Source: CAYPTY01 sp964413935 | GTDB lineage: Bacteria > Bacteroidota > Rhodothermia > Balneolales > Balneolaceae | Direction: 5' to 3' | Assembly: GCA_964413935.1 (NCBI GenBank) | Contig: CAYPTY010000001.1 | Coordinates: forward strand, 1 to 64,000 | DNA length: 64,000 nt | In this document: positions 50,400 through 60,292 of the stretch, piece after piece | Layout of the letters: each line of letters opens with the position of its first letter | Position numbering within the stretch: position 1 is the stretch's first letter | Translations under genes and position numbers: made by a program | The notes under the pieces: generated by a model | The model's input: the letters and a program-made list of their open reading frames with translations, nothing else | Database searches by the model: none | What the model was told of the DNA's origin: nothing

Positions 50400-51089
50400 T
50401 TATTGCACTAATCCGACATAAACGTATGCGATGCCACCCGTCAGCTTGTTCGATCTGCATTCAGAAAAAGAACCTGTGGATTCCATCAGGTCTATAAATT
50501 TCTGGCCGGCCGGGAATGCTGCGCTGGTGCGGGGCAGATATGTATAAGCTTCCCGGTTTCCGCTAAGCCACCCGCCCACAGCAGGCATGATCGTCTGGCT
50601 ATAGAGTTCATATGGATATTTCATCAGGCCTTTTGGCTGGCCAAATTCCAGAACCACCACCTTACCACCAGGCTTAACCACCCGCGCCATTTCTTTCAGG
50701 GCTGTTGCCGGCTCATCCACATTTCGAATTCCGAATGCGATGGAAGCCACATCGAAGGAATTATCGTCGTAGGGAAGATCCATGGCATCGGCAACCTCAA
50801 AATCGATGACCAGTCCGCGCTCAACAGCTTTATCGGGGGCAAAATCGATCATTTCTTTGCAGAAGTCGGTGCCCAGTACATAACCGCGATCCCCAACGGC
50901 TTTTTTGAATTCTATGGCCAAATCGCCGGTACCTGTGGCACAATCCAGCACCCGGTCGCCTGGCTTCACTTCACTGGCTTTGATGGTTGCTTTTCGCCAG
51001 GCATGATGTACCCCGAATGAGAGTACGGTGTTAACCCGGTCGTAATCCGCCGCAATGTCGGCAAACATATTTCTGACTTTTTCGCTCAT
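50400..51089 (-). CDS. ubiE: Demethylmenaquinone/ubiquinone C-methyltransferase
   Basis: A 229-aa class I SAM methyltransferase. Family motifs are VRNMFADIAADYDRVNTVLSFG, the SAM loop VLDCATGTGDLAIEF, GTDFCKEMIDFA, and IAFGIRNVDEP. In this lineage the last step of menaquinone synthesis is the most likely role, so menG is an equally suitable name. It precedes fabZ by 35 bp. Confidence 0.92.
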   Translation of the reverse strand: MSEKVRNMFADIAADYDRVNTVLSFGVHHAWRKATIKASEVKPGDRVLDCATGTGDLAIEFKKAVGDRGYVLGTDFCKEMIDFAPDKAVERGLVIDFEVADAMDLPYDDNSFDVASIAFGIRNVDEPATALKEMARVVKPGGKVVVLEFGQPKGLMKYPYELYSQTIMPAVGGWLSGNREAYTYLPRTSAAFPAGQKFIDLMESTGSFSECRSNKLTGGIAYVYVGLVQ

Positions 51090-51100
51090 ATCTGATTTAA

Positions 51101-51718
51101 TTAATAGACTACAAAACCGGAGAGGTGGTCGGTGCGATTCAGCTGAATCGCTTCAAAACTACCATCGATCCATCTGAGGTGATTTATTGCCCCGTTTGCG
51201 TGTTTAATGAGATGCATATTCTTCAACCCGTGTCCCAGCCATTCAGAAAGCAAAATCCTGAGCAGCCGTCCGTGTAACACGAAAGCGATGTTAGCCGGCG
51301 ATAGTTCTTCAAGCAGCTCGATAATTTTACCCGAAGCACGATGGAAAACTTCTGTTGGGGATTCCCCTCCCCTTATGCGGTGGTCCACATTTCCTGAGCT
51401 CCACTGCTCATGGATCAGGTTTATTTCCTCTTTGATGAGGTGAAAATCTTTGCCTTCCAGTTCACCGAAGGACATTTCATCCAGTTCGGGATAGGCAAGC
51501 AGGGTACTCTGATTGCGAGTCAGTGGTTCTGCAGTCTGCCGGGCTCGAATCATGCTGCTGCTAACAACAGCATCAAATTCATGTTTCTGAAGGGCACGGG
51601 CCACTTCCAGTGCCTGTCGCCGGCCCAGTTCATTCAATGGTGCATCAATGCCCCTGCCCTGTATTTGTTTGGCCCGGTTGATGTCGGTTTCTCCGTGTCG
51701 GATCAGAAAAACATTCAT
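51101..51718 (-). CDS. Histidine phosphatase (phosphoglycerate-mutase-like)
   Basis: A 205-aa histidine phosphatase: catalytic His in FLIRHGETDINRAKQIQGRG, the second His in FVLHGRLLRILLSEWLG, and a conserved VVSSSMIRARQTAEPL. It could be a sugar-phosphate phosphatase, an alpha-ribazole phosphatase or a cofactor-dependent mutase; substrate unknown. The start overlaps the preceding lipoprotein stop by 4 nt. Confidence 0.87.
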   Translation of the reverse strand: MNVFLIRHGETDINRAKQIQGRGIDAPLNELGRRQALEVARALQKHEFDAVVSSSMIRARQTAEPLTRNQSTLLAYPELDEMSFGELEGKDFHLIKEEINLIHEQWSSGNVDHRIRGGESPTEVFHRASGKIIELLEELSPANIAFVLHGRLLRILLSEWLGHGLKNMHLIKHANGAINHLRWIDGSFEAIQLNRTDHLSGFVVY

Positions 51719-52308
51719 GTTTCGTAACGTATACCTAATATGGTTGAAATTGCGGAACCCAGCAGGCTGTCTACCGCTCCATCCAGAACTGCTTTCTGAA
51801 TTTGCGGGTCATTTATTTCTTCTTCTTCAAGTTTGTAAAACGATTTATCCCGGCCCACAATTTCAGCCATATTCCGGGCCGCTTTAAAATTCCTGATTTC
51901 CGGATCCCTGCCCTCTTGCAGAATCTCAATTTCCATCGAAACCGTTAAAATGGGACCTCTTTTTGCAATATTCAGGGTGAAATTTCTTCGGCTCACCGAC
52001 ACACTTTTAATATTCAGGCGGATATCCGCTTCATCCCATCCGGAAGTTTGATAGGGGACTTCCGGCCTGTTTTTCAATCCAACCAGAATCTGTTCCAGAT
52101 TGGCAGCTGCATTTTCCGGTACTGAACTCTGCAGCAACCATTTTCTGACTTCTTCCCCAATTAATTCAGCGCTTTCTTCATCGTAGCCTATTGAATCTGC
52201 CGAGATGGAAACATTTTGCACTTCATTGCTTTCCTTCACGAAAGGGCCGGATGAGGAACATGCCAACATCAGCCCGACGAATATCAAGAAATAGGTCTGC
52301 CGTGTCAT
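51715..52308 (-). CDS. Lipoprotein of unknown function
   Basis: A 197-aa lipoprotein (signal MTRQTYFLIFVGLMLAC, Cys17). The mature part has ESAELIGEEVRKWLLQS, EADIRLNIKSVSVSRRNF (beta-strand pattern) and the C-terminal SLLGSAISTILGIRYET. No family recognised. It overlaps the genes on either side by 4 nt, so it is firmly within the comF-surE operon. Confidence 0.7.
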   Translation of the reverse strand: MTRQTYFLIFVGLMLACSSSGPFVKESNEVQNVSISADSIGYDEESAELIGEEVRKWLLQSSVPENAAANLEQILVGLKNRPEVPYQTSGWDEADIRLNIKSVSVSRRNFTLNIAKRGPILTVSMEIEILQEGRDPEIRNFKAARNMAEIVGRDKSFYKLEEEEINDPQIQKAVLDGAVDSLLGSAISTILGIRYET

Positions 52309-52943
52309 CTTTTATTTTCCCGGTTGTAATGGATCAGGTCAAAAAGCTGCTTTTCGAGTTCCCTGACTTCCCGGGTAAGGATGCCCTCCGACAGGGCAAA
52401 ACGAATCAGAATCATGTTAAACACTCTGTCTTCTTCTGATACATAAGCGCTCCCTTTCAGTCTGATATTTATGCGATCGCGCAGGCTTTTCAGCAGCGGA
52501 AACTTCACCAGAAAAAAAAGGATGAGTCCAAGCAGAACTTCAAGGTGTCTGCCTTCCATACCCAGCCAGGATAAATAGACTCCGATTGTGAGATATATAA
52601 AAGGCGTGCTGCCCAGCACATTCACAATCTGACTGCTGAATGCTGTGATAAACCCCGTTTTCAGGGAAGACCAGAAAAAAAAGGCCAGAATGGCTGCGGA
52701 GAAACTGATATAAGCTTGAAACTGAAATAAGCCAAACATGATGTATACCCCTAGACTGATGGATGCACTGCTTTGAATCCAGCGGTCAGCTATTCGCAGA
52801 AGCTTTTCCAGCGGATGAATCTTCAACAGACCCGGTGCGTAGGTCTCGATCTGTTCACGGCTGATAAAGTACCAGTGACCGCCATGCGCAAGAATCCCGA
52901 ACGGAGTTTCAAGTACCGGTGCGGGATCGTCTCTCAGGTTCAA
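52305..52943 (-). CDS. Integral membrane protein of unknown function
   Basis: A 212-aa protein with a soluble N-terminus (1-50) containing the LETPFGILAHGGHWYFIS segment, then three or four hydrophobic helices between about 60 and 145. A charged cytoplasmic C-terminus (about 150-212) follows. No recognisable family. The start is TTG at 52943, 1 nt after the comF stop; its stop overlaps the lipoprotein start by 4 nt. Confidence 0.65.
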   Translation of the reverse strand: MNLRDDPAPVLETPFGILAHGGHWYFISREQIETYAPGLLKIHPLEKLLRIADRWIQSSASISLGVYIMFGLFQFQAYISFSAAILAFFFWSSLKTGFITAFSSQIVNVLGSTPFIYLTIGVYLSWLGMEGRHLEVLLGLILFFLVKFPLLKSLRDRINIRLKGSAYVSEEDRVFNMILIRFALSEGILTREVRELEKQLFDLIHYNRENKR

Positions 52944-52944
52944 A

Positions 52945-53646
52945 TCAGGCTCGGGCTAAGGTTGTAACTATCAGTTTATCGATGCCCTGTTGGCGCAGTA
53001 TCCTGCACAGCTCAAAAGTGGTGGCACCGGTGGTAAAAACATCGTCCACAATGATAATGTTTTTGTGCATTAACTTCTTTTCTGGGTTCAGAACAAAAGC
53101 ATTGGTCAGGTTATCTGAACGCCGTAGCAGGCTGAAGCCGGTCTGGCTGCGCGTTTTCTTTTTCCTGAGTACCACATCCTCCTCTAAAAGCCTGAAATGA
53201 AGGTGCTTCTGCATCCCTTTGGCAATTTCAAAGGCCTGATTATATCCCCTTTTTCGCTGCTTTGATGGATGCAGAGGTACCGCCAGCAGTGCCCATTCTG
53301 AAAGCGAATCCCCATGCATCTGCGAAAATGGTGTTTTCAGCACCCTTCCGAGCTCCTTGCCCAGATCGAAAGCTATGCCTCTCTGATGCTGATATTTGAG
53401 TTTGTGCAAGAGTTCCTGCAGCATACCGCCCTTGTCGAATTCCCAGAGTGAATAGACGGCCTCAACTTTAGGCGGAAGCAGAATATCATGGCCCGGTACC
53501 GGACTTCGTTCAAGTCGCTCCCGAACACAGATACCGCAAACGGATGATTCGGAATCAGATAAAAGGTGAGCACAGGATGCGCACACTTTTGGAAAGGCCA
53601 TTCCTTCAAGCCCCAGGGCAATATCTTTCAATACAGTTCTGAACAT
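52945..53646 (-). CDS. comF: ComF-family phosphoribosyltransferase-like protein
   Basis: A 233-aa protein. The N-terminal zinc site is formed by CASCAHLL and CGICVRERL, followed by a type I phosphoribosyltransferase fold with VPLHPSKQRKRGYNQAFEIAKG and the PRPP loop NIIIVDDVFTTGATTFELC. ComF members support DNA uptake or recombination in competent bacteria. It is first in the eight-gene minus-strand run, separated by about 100 bp from the divergent HTH gene. Confidence 0.88.
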   Translation of the reverse strand: MFRTVLKDIALGLEGMAFPKVCASCAHLLSDSESSVCGICVRERLERSPVPGHDILLPPKVEAVYSLWEFDKGGMLQELLHKLKYQHQRGIAFDLGKELGRVLKTPFSQMHGDSLSEWALLAVPLHPSKQRKRGYNQAFEIAKGMQKHLHFRLLEEDVVLRKKKTRSQTGFSLLRRSDNLTNAFVLNPEKKLMHKNIIIVDDVFTTGATTFELCRILRQQGIDKLIVTTLARA

Positions 53647-53750
53647 TTTATCTCTCTCCTGACTTTAGATTCAAGGTATTCAGCCCTGTCGGCTTTTACA
53701 ATGTTCAGATATTAATTAGATTCACCAAAAATGCTCAACGACCTGTACTT

Positions 53751-54890
53751 ATGCCCTCACTTGGTTTAGATCTGGCTGCCATCCGCAAAGAACGACAAAT
53801 CTCGCTGGAGGAGATACATGCGCTCACCCGGATTCCTATGGCCACGCTCAAAACCATAGAGGACGGCAGTCTTTTCGAACAATCACCTGAGAAGCATAAA
53901 ACGTACATCCGTTCCTTTGTGCGAAGCTATGGCAAAGCCCTGAAACTGAGTGATGAAGTGCTGGTTTCCGCCCTGGATGCCTTTGAAGCCGGCCGTTACA
54001 ATCACGAATTACTGGAGAATCAGGGGATCTCACCAAAATCCTATCCCCTGTTTGAACTGGATGAGGAAGCCGGCGATACGGAGGAATCAGCTGAGATCAC
54101 AAAAAGCCCAAAAAAGAGCAGAATATCAGATAAGAAATCAGATAAGAAAAAAGGGTATGTGGTAACCCCCGAACCGCCTACTGTTGAGAGCGTGGATTGG
54201 GTACATATGGGTAAAAAATTCAATGAAGGTGCGGTACAGTCCCGCATCTGGGTTTTTGTGACCATTTTTCTGATGGTTTCCGTGATTGCTGTGGTGGTCT
54301 TCATTTATCGTGCTGAAATTTTTGGCCTTGAAACCGATCCTGAAATGGCCAGCCTCATCACTGAAAACGATAATATGCAGGCCAATCCTACTATCAATCC
54401 GGTTAATCCGGTGATTCCGGATACTTCAGCAACGGATCAGGATGAAGATGAGACTCAACCTGCCGTTAACGAAAATACAACCCCGCAACCGGAAGAAGAA
54501 GGTTCTGACAACCGGCCACCCCAGGTTTTAGGCGACACCCTGAAAGTGCTGGTTTATGCCGCTTATGATAAGCTGGAACCGGTACGCGTAACCACTGATT
54601 ACACCTGGCAGACGAATCCATACTGGGTGGAACAGGGCGAAGCCTTCGAATTTGCATTCAGAGACACCTTATTGGTTCGGGGACAGTACAGCCGGATGGT
54701 GATTTTACTAAACGGTCATCCTGTTGAGAATTTTCGTCAGCGCTATTTCGATGTGACCTACAATTCCATCATGCTCACACGCAGCATTTTCGAAAACGAT
54801 CCGACCTACACCCAACCGGCTCCGCTCAACTTTCCGGTTGATGATGCTCCTCCACCCAACAACATTGTCAATGCAGCTTCGCTAAGATGA
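53751..54890 (+). CDS. RodZ-like helix-turn-helix membrane protein
   Basis: A 379-aa protein with a cytoplasmic HTH at residues about 1-75 (LDLAAIRKERQISLEEIHALTRIPMATLKTIEDG pattern and RSFVRSYGKALKL). A basic linker follows, then one TM helix (166-186) and a Pro/Glu-rich extracytoplasmic linker. A C-terminal beta domain (about 265-350) contains VTTDYTWQTNPYWVEQGEAFEF. This is the layout of RodZ, which links MreB to the envelope. It overlaps ligA by 4 nt. Confidence 0.8.
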   Translation: MPSLGLDLAAIRKERQISLEEIHALTRIPMATLKTIEDGSLFEQSPEKHKTYIRSFVRSYGKALKLSDEVLVSALDAFEAGRYNHELLENQGISPKSYPLFELDEEAGDTEESAEITKSPKKSRISDKKSDKKKGYVVTPEPPTVESVDWVHMGKKFNEGAVQSRIWVFVTIFLMVSVIAVVVFIYRAEIFGLETDPEMASLITENDNMQANPTINPVNPVIPDTSATDQDEDETQPAVNENTTPQPEEEGSDNRPPQVLGDTLKVLVYAAYDKLEPVRVTTDYTWQTNPYWVEQGEAFEFAFRDTLLVRGQYSRMVILLNGHPVENFRQRYFDVTYNSIMLTRSIFENDPTYTQPAPLNFPVDDAPPPNNIVNAASLR

Positions 54891-56881
54891 CCAAAGAGCA
54901 GGCTAAGCAGCGGGCCGGAGAATTAAGGGATTTACTTGACCGGGCCAATCAGGCTTATTATCAGGATGCCGCGCCTTTCATTTCTGACCGGGAATTCGAT
55001 GAAGCCCTGAAAGAACTTGAACAGCTGGAAAATGAGTTTGATCTGGCCACCGAAGACTCTCCCACCCGTCGCGTAGGCGGTGAACCCTCGTCAGATTTCG
55101 AAACCGTGCAGCATCCCGTGGCTATGCTCAGCCTGGACAACACCTATAATGAAAACGAACTAAACGATTTCGATCAGCGGGTTCAGAAGATACTGGGCCA
55201 TACAGACTATCAGTACCTGCTGGAACTCAAGTTTGATGGAGCATCGCTCCGCCTTCGATATGAAGACGGACAACTTGCACTGGGCGCCACCCGTGGCGAC
55301 GGAACCCAGGGGGATGATATTACCCGAAATATCCGCACGGTGAGGGATATACCGCTAAATCTAAAAGGTGAATACCCTGATGTGGTTGAAGTTCGGGGTG
55401 AGGCTTATATGGAGCGGTCGGCTTTTGCCCGGCTGAATAAAAAACGGGATGAAGAGGGACTTTCCGTATTTATGAATCCAAGGAATTCTACTGCGGGATC
55501 ACTAAAAATGCAGGATCCACGGGAAGTGGCTCAGCGCCCCATCCGCTTTTTTGCCTTCGATGTGCTCTTTGAAAATGAACTGCAGCCCACCCAGCTTGAA
55601 AAAGTGCAGATTTTGAGGGATCTGGGTCTACCGGTATCCGATTATCATGAAATTTGTGAGGATATCAGCCAGGTTCATAAAGTAATTGCGGAATGGGATG
55701 AACTTCGCCACACCCTGCCTTATGATACCGACGGAGTGGTGATCAAAATCAATGAAACAGAATTAAGAGATCAGCTGGGCAGTACTTCCAAATTCCCCCG
55801 CTGGGCTATCGCTTTCAAGTTTGAAGCTGAGCAGGCAACTACCACGCTCAATGATATTACCCTGCAGGTGGGTCGACTGGGATCTATTACCCCGGTGGCT
55901 GAGCTGGATCCGGTTTTACTGGCCGGCACCACAGTGAAACGTGCTTCTTTGCATAATGAGGATGAAATCAGGCGAAAAGACATCCGAATCGGAGATACCG
56001 TACTGGTGGAAAAAGCCGGAGAAATCATCCCACAGGTGGTGGCTGTGGTTGATCCTGATCGGGAAGATCGTAATGCACCTTTTGAATTCCCCGAAAAGTG
56101 CCCGGCTTGCGATGCCCCGCTGGTGAAATTTGAGGGAGAAGTGGCCTGGCGATGCGTTAATTCCCTCTGTCCGCCCCAGGTGCGCAGCCGAATCGAGCAC
56201 TTTGCATCCCGGGATGCCATGGACATTGAAGGGCTTGGGGAGTCGGTGGCGGACCAGCTGGTAAGCGAAGGCCTCATCAATACCTATGCTGATTTGTATG
56301 AGCTTGAAAAAGAACAGATCGCAGCGCTGGAGCGTATGGCTGATAAAAGTGCTCAAAACCTGATAGATGGCATCGAAAAAAGTAAGCAGCAACCCTATGA
56401 ACGGTTTTTATATGCATTGGGAATCCGGTTTGTGGGTAAAACGGTAGCCAAGGACCTGAGCAGGGCCTTCCCGGATATTAACAAGCTGATGGAAGCCACA
56501 GAAGAAGAATTGCTGGAGGTGGAAGCCATTGGTCCCAAGATTGCGGAATCCGTGATCCGGTTCTTTTCAGATGCCCACAATCATAAACTGGTTGAAAGTC
56601 TGCTTAATCACGGACTGCAGCACAGCCGTGAAGCGGAGGAACTGGCTTCTGAAGTGCTGAAAGGCAAAAAAGTAGTTTTAACAGGCAGCTTGCCCACGCT
56701 AACCCGAAAAGAAGCGACAGAACTTATCGAAAAACATGGAGGTAAAACCGCATCATCAGTGAGTAAAAATACAGATTATGTGCTGGCGGGCGAATCAGCC
56801 GGTTCCAAGCTTCAGAAAGCACAGGAACTGGGAATTCCGGTACTGGATGAAGCGGCTTTCCATGAATTAATTGGCGAATAA
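54887..56881 (+). CDS. ligA: NAD-dependent DNA ligase
   Basis: A 664-aa replication ligase. In order: N-terminal Ia domain (YQDAAPFISDREFDEALKEL), the adenylation site Lys115 in LLELKFDGASLRLRYEDGQL, and the NAD-binding TRGDGTQGDDITRNIRT. Next come the OB-fold (DITLQVGRLGSITPVAELDPV), the four-Cys zinc finger (CPACDAPLVKF, then RCVNSLCPPQV), the HhH region and a C-terminal BRCT domain (about 590-664). All parts are complete. Confidence 0.96.
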   Translation: MTKEQAKQRAGELRDLLDRANQAYYQDAAPFISDREFDEALKELEQLENEFDLATEDSPTRRVGGEPSSDFETVQHPVAMLSLDNTYNENELNDFDQRVQKILGHTDYQYLLELKFDGASLRLRYEDGQLALGATRGDGTQGDDITRNIRTVRDIPLNLKGEYPDVVEVRGEAYMERSAFARLNKKRDEEGLSVFMNPRNSTAGSLKMQDPREVAQRPIRFFAFDVLFENELQPTQLEKVQILRDLGLPVSDYHEICEDISQVHKVIAEWDELRHTLPYDTDGVVIKINETELRDQLGSTSKFPRWAIAFKFEAEQATTTLNDITLQVGRLGSITPVAELDPVLLAGTTVKRASLHNEDEIRRKDIRIGDTVLVEKAGEIIPQVVAVVDPDREDRNAPFEFPEKCPACDAPLVKFEGEVAWRCVNSLCPPQVRSRIEHFASRDAMDIEGLGESVADQLVSEGLINTYADLYELEKEQIAALERMADKSAQNLIDGIEKSKQQPYERFLYALGIRFVGKTVAKDLSRAFPDINKLMEATEEELLEVEAIGPKIAESVIRFFSDAHNHKLVESLLNHGLQHSREAEELASEVLKGKKVVLTGSLPTLTRKEATELIEKHGGKTASSVSKNTDYVLAGESAGSKLQKAQELGIPVLDEAAFHELIGE

Positions 56882-56949
56882 TGCCATTTTGCGTATAATT
56901 TTTAATTCTGATCAGTGATCAGTGCCCCCACGACGGCAACAGGTGGAAT

Positions 56950-59298
56950 ATGAATATACTTTCCAAATTAGGTCTGGCTCCAAAAAAGAAAGAAACCATC
57001 CCGATGGTTGGTGACAAAAAGAAGAAAGAGGAGCAGAAGACCACCATCAAAAACAGCAGAATTGTGCGCACAGCCATTTTTCTGGGCTTTCTGCTTATCA
57101 CTTTTTTGTGCCTGCCCTTCGGGACCTTGAAAAAAGCCACCAATTATGAAAAGCTTCAGCCCTGGAGAGATAATGACCTGACTGCTCCGTTTACCTTTTC
57201 GCTGAATAAAACAGCTGAGGAAATTCAGCGAGAAGAACAGAGTATCCGGCAGAACACCCTACCCATTTTTCTGGTACGCACCGACGCCGATATTGCCATA
57301 AAACGAAGACAGGATTCCGTGCTGTATCGCATTCAACCCGTACTGGATGCATATGCCAACTGGCAGGCTTCCAAAGAGCTGAGCGAGGTGGCTTCATTCA
57401 ACGACAGCCTGCGCTTTGCTACTGAATTTTCCCGATCACCGATTCAGTTCACCGAAAATTCCTGGCAGCTGCTGCTCAATTCCTACTACAGTTCGGTAAG
57501 TGAGTCCAGCAGGGACAATCGCTTTATATTTACCGCACTAAGCCAGCGTATTGACATCATCACCGCAAATGTGCTGAACGATGGCATCATCAATCAGGAT
57601 AAGGATGAACTCAATTCATCGCAGATTACGGTCCGCAACCTAAGGCAGAGTACCGAGCGCACTCTGAACGTGAGTAATGTGAGGGATCGAAGGGAAGCCA
57701 TTGAATTTGCCCGCTTCCGCTTGTCGAGATTCTTCAATGAACAGAGTACCCAGCTGGGTGTGGAGATTTTCAACCGCATCATCCTTCCCAATTTCATATA
57801 CAGTGAAGAGGACACAGAAGCGCGAATCAGTGAAGCCATCGCCAATATTTCCCGGAAGAAAGGGGCTATCACACAGGGACAGGTAATCATCCGGCGCGGT
57901 GATATTGTAACGGAAGAGACCATCAATATCCTGAACAGCCTGGCTGAGGCCCGCTCTTTGAACGCAACCGAACTGGAGCGCTGGCTGCGTTTTGGCGGAA
58001 TGGTGCTGGCGGTTTCCATCATATCGCTCATGTTTTACCTCTACCTCTATCTGTACCGCCGAAAGATCTTTGAAGACAACTCCATGCTTCTGCTGGTATT
58101 CCTGATGCCACTGCTGGTGATTGTGGGTATTTCATTCGTGATTGAGCTGGACGGCATCAATGAATACATCATGCCGCTGGCCATTGCGCCCATCATACTT
58201 ACCATCATTTTTGATTCTAGGGTGGGTATCGTTTGTGCTACCACCCTCACCATTATTGCCGCCATCATCGCCGGTAACAATTTCGAGTTTACGGTGGCCG
58301 GAATTGCAGCCTGCAGTCTGGGCGTGTTCTCCGTTCGGGATGTCAAAAACCGCTCACAATTTTTCTTCACCACTCCCGGTATTGTGTTTATAACCTACGC
58401 TCTGGTGATAGCCGGTTTCAGCCTGGCTCGCTACTCGGATTTCAGTGAATTCGGCTTTAATCTGCTGATGTCGGGTATCAGTTCACTCTTTATCCTTTTT
58501 ACCTATCCCATCATTCTGCTGATCGAAAAAAGCTTCCGGGTTACCACTGATTTCACACTGCTTGAGCTCAGTGATACCAACCGCCCACTGCTCAAAGACC
58601 TGATGATGAAAGCTCCGGGCACCTTCCACCACTCCCTGCAGGTGGCCAATCTGGCTGAAGCCGCCGCCAATGCAATTGGAGCCAATGCCTTGCTTTGCCG
58701 GGTGGGCTCTCTTTACCACGACATCGGAAAAATGGACAAACCGGAATATTTCGTGGAGAATCAGGGTGAAACCAACGAACATGAAAAGATTAAACCGCAG
58801 ATTTCAGCTCTGGTTATTAAAGCTCATGTGAGTGAAGGCATCAAAATGGCTGATGAGCATAATCTGCCCAATGCCGTAATCGATTTCATCCGCACGCATC
58901 ATGGCACTTCGGTAATCCGCTATTTCTATGAGAAAGCCAAAGATGACCCGGAACTGAAAGATGAAATCATGAAAGAGGATTTTCGCTATGAAGGTCCCCT
59001 GCCCTCCACCCGTGAAACCGGTATTGTTTTGGTGGCTGACACCGTTGAAGCCGCTTCCCGGGCAATGAAAGACCCGAATTACAATAAGCTGAAAAACCTG
59101 ATCAATAAGCTGGTGGAGGAGAAACTTAGCGAAGGTCAACTCAGTCATTGTCCGCTTACATTTCGTGATCTGCAGCTTATTAAGCAAGCTTTTCTGACCA
59201 TTCTGGCCGGGGTGTATCACAGCCGGGTGGAATATCCGGAAGATGAACAGCAAAAAGCAGAGCAGGCCCGCAAGCAACCTTCGCCTGAGCAATCCTGA
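56950..59298 (+). CDS. PgpH-type 7TM-HD phosphohydrolase
   Basis: A 782-aa membrane protein: an N-terminal cytoplasmic stub and one TM (about 36-54), an extracytoplasmic 7TMR-HD domain (about 60-330), seven TM helices (about 335-510) and a cytoplasmic HD domain. The HD motif lies in LLCRVGSLYHDIGKMDKPEYF, with further metal ligands in FHHSLQVANLA and FIRTHHGTSVIRYF. PgpH homologues degrade cyclic-di-AMP; this activity is inferred. A 68-bp gap separates it from ligA. Confidence 0.9.
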   Translation: MNILSKLGLAPKKKETIPMVGDKKKKEEQKTTIKNSRIVRTAIFLGFLLITFLCLPFGTLKKATNYEKLQPWRDNDLTAPFTFSLNKTAEEIQREEQSIRQNTLPIFLVRTDADIAIKRRQDSVLYRIQPVLDAYANWQASKELSEVASFNDSLRFATEFSRSPIQFTENSWQLLLNSYYSSVSESSRDNRFIFTALSQRIDIITANVLNDGIINQDKDELNSSQITVRNLRQSTERTLNVSNVRDRREAIEFARFRLSRFFNEQSTQLGVEIFNRIILPNFIYSEEDTEARISEAIANISRKKGAITQGQVIIRRGDIVTEETINILNSLAEARSLNATELERWLRFGGMVLAVSIISLMFYLYLYLYRRKIFEDNSMLLLVFLMPLLVIVGISFVIELDGINEYIMPLAIAPIILTIIFDSRVGIVCATTLTIIAAIIAGNNFEFTVAGIAACSLGVFSVRDVKNRSQFFFTTPGIVFITYALVIAGFSLARYSDFSEFGFNLLMSGISSLFILFTYPIILLIEKSFRVTTDFTLLELSDTNRPLLKDLMMKAPGTFHHSLQVANLAEAAANAIGANALLCRVGSLYHDIGKMDKPEYFVENQGETNEHEKIKPQISALVIKAHVSEGIKMADEHNLPNAVIDFIRTHHGTSVIRYFYEKAKDDPELKDEIMKEDFRYEGPLPSTRETGIVLVADTVEAASRAMKDPNYNKLKNLINKLVEEKLSEGQLSHCPLTFRDLQLIKQAFLTILAGVYHSRVEYPEDEQQKAEQARKQPSPEQS

Positions 59299-59301
59299 GG
59301 C

Positions 59302-60210
59302 ATGCGCTTTGATCCCGAGTTAAATCTGTATCTGCAGTTTGTCAGCATTGAAAAAGGGCTCAGCGAAAACTCCGTAAATGCCTACCGAAATGACCTCAGC
59401 CGCTATCTGTTATACATACAAAATGACCTCAAGCTGAACGACCTGGGTGGCATTACCCTGAAGCATATCGAAGATTATCTGGATGAGCTCATCGGGCTGA
59501 ATTTATCGGTTGGATCCATCGCCCGGAATATTTCCAGTATCCGGGGCTTTCACGAATTTTGTGTGGTGGAAGATATTTCCAAAGCCAATCCGGCCGAACT
59601 TATTGATTTACCGAAGAAAGCACGCAAGCTACCGGATGTGCTGGATCCGGATGAAATTGAGGCCATCATTGATGCACCCGACCGGGAAGATGACGCCGGT
59701 ATTCGTGATGCAGCCATACTGGAATGCCTTTATGCCACCGGGATGCGGGTCAGTGAACTCACCGGACTGGAGCAGGACCGTCTTTTTTTCGAAATCGGCT
59801 TTGTGCGTGTTATCGGAAAGGGCAGCAAGGAAAGGCTGGTACCCATCGGGGAAAAAGCTCAGGAGGCCCTGGAACATTATCTGAAATATACCCGGCCGCA
59901 GTTTATTAATGGCAGAAACCCGGAAAAAGCTGAAAACAAATTGTTTCTGAACCAGAGGGGAGGTCCCCTTTCCCGGATGAGTGTATGGAATATTGTTCAG
60001 AAATATGCCAAACGTGCCGGAGTTAAAAAGAAGGTGTATCCTCATATTTTCCGTCATTCCTTTGCCACTCACCTGCTGGAAGGGGGCGCGGATCTGAGGG
60101 CTGTTCAGGAGATGCTGGGCCATGCTTCCATCCTAACCACTGAAATTTACACCCATGTTGATCGTTCCTTCCTGCATCAGGTGCATAAGGAGTTTCATCC
60201 CCGTGCCTGA
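59302..60210 (+). CDS. xerD: Tyrosine recombinase, XerD type
   Basis: A 302-aa site-specific recombinase with the N-terminal core-binding domain (1-107) and a full catalytic set: Arg149 (TGMRVSELTGL), Lys173 (IGKGSKERLVPI), His248-x2-Arg251 (YPHIFRHSFATHLL), His274 (MLGHASI) and Tyr283 (EIYTHVD). It is not next to integrase attachment sites or phage genes, so it is taken as the chromosome-dimer XerC/D type. The precise XerC-or-XerD identity is uncertain. The preceding gene ends 3 nt upstream. Confidence 0.9.
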   Translation: MRFDPELNLYLQFVSIEKGLSENSVNAYRNDLSRYLLYIQNDLKLNDLGGITLKHIEDYLDELIGLNLSVGSIARNISSIRGFHEFCVVEDISKANPAELIDLPKKARKLPDVLDPDEIEAIIDAPDREDDAGIRDAAILECLYATGMRVSELTGLEQDRLFFEIGFVRVIGKGSKERLVPIGEKAQEALEHYLKYTRPQFINGRNPEKAENKLFLNQRGGPLSRMSVWNIVQKYAKRAGVKKKVYPHIFRHSFATHLLEGGADLRAVQEMLGHASILTTEIYTHVDRSFLHQVHKEFHPRA

Positions 60211-60292
60211 ATCTGAAGCCACGTTTTTTCATTTTGCCGGATGCTTTCGAAATTCGGAACCTGAAACCCCGAATACCCATATCAAAACCATC

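Noticed and set aside
59302..60210. XerD-like recombinase as the integrase of a mobile element
   Set aside because: It sits in a housekeeping run with no attachment repeats, tRNA or phage genes nearby.
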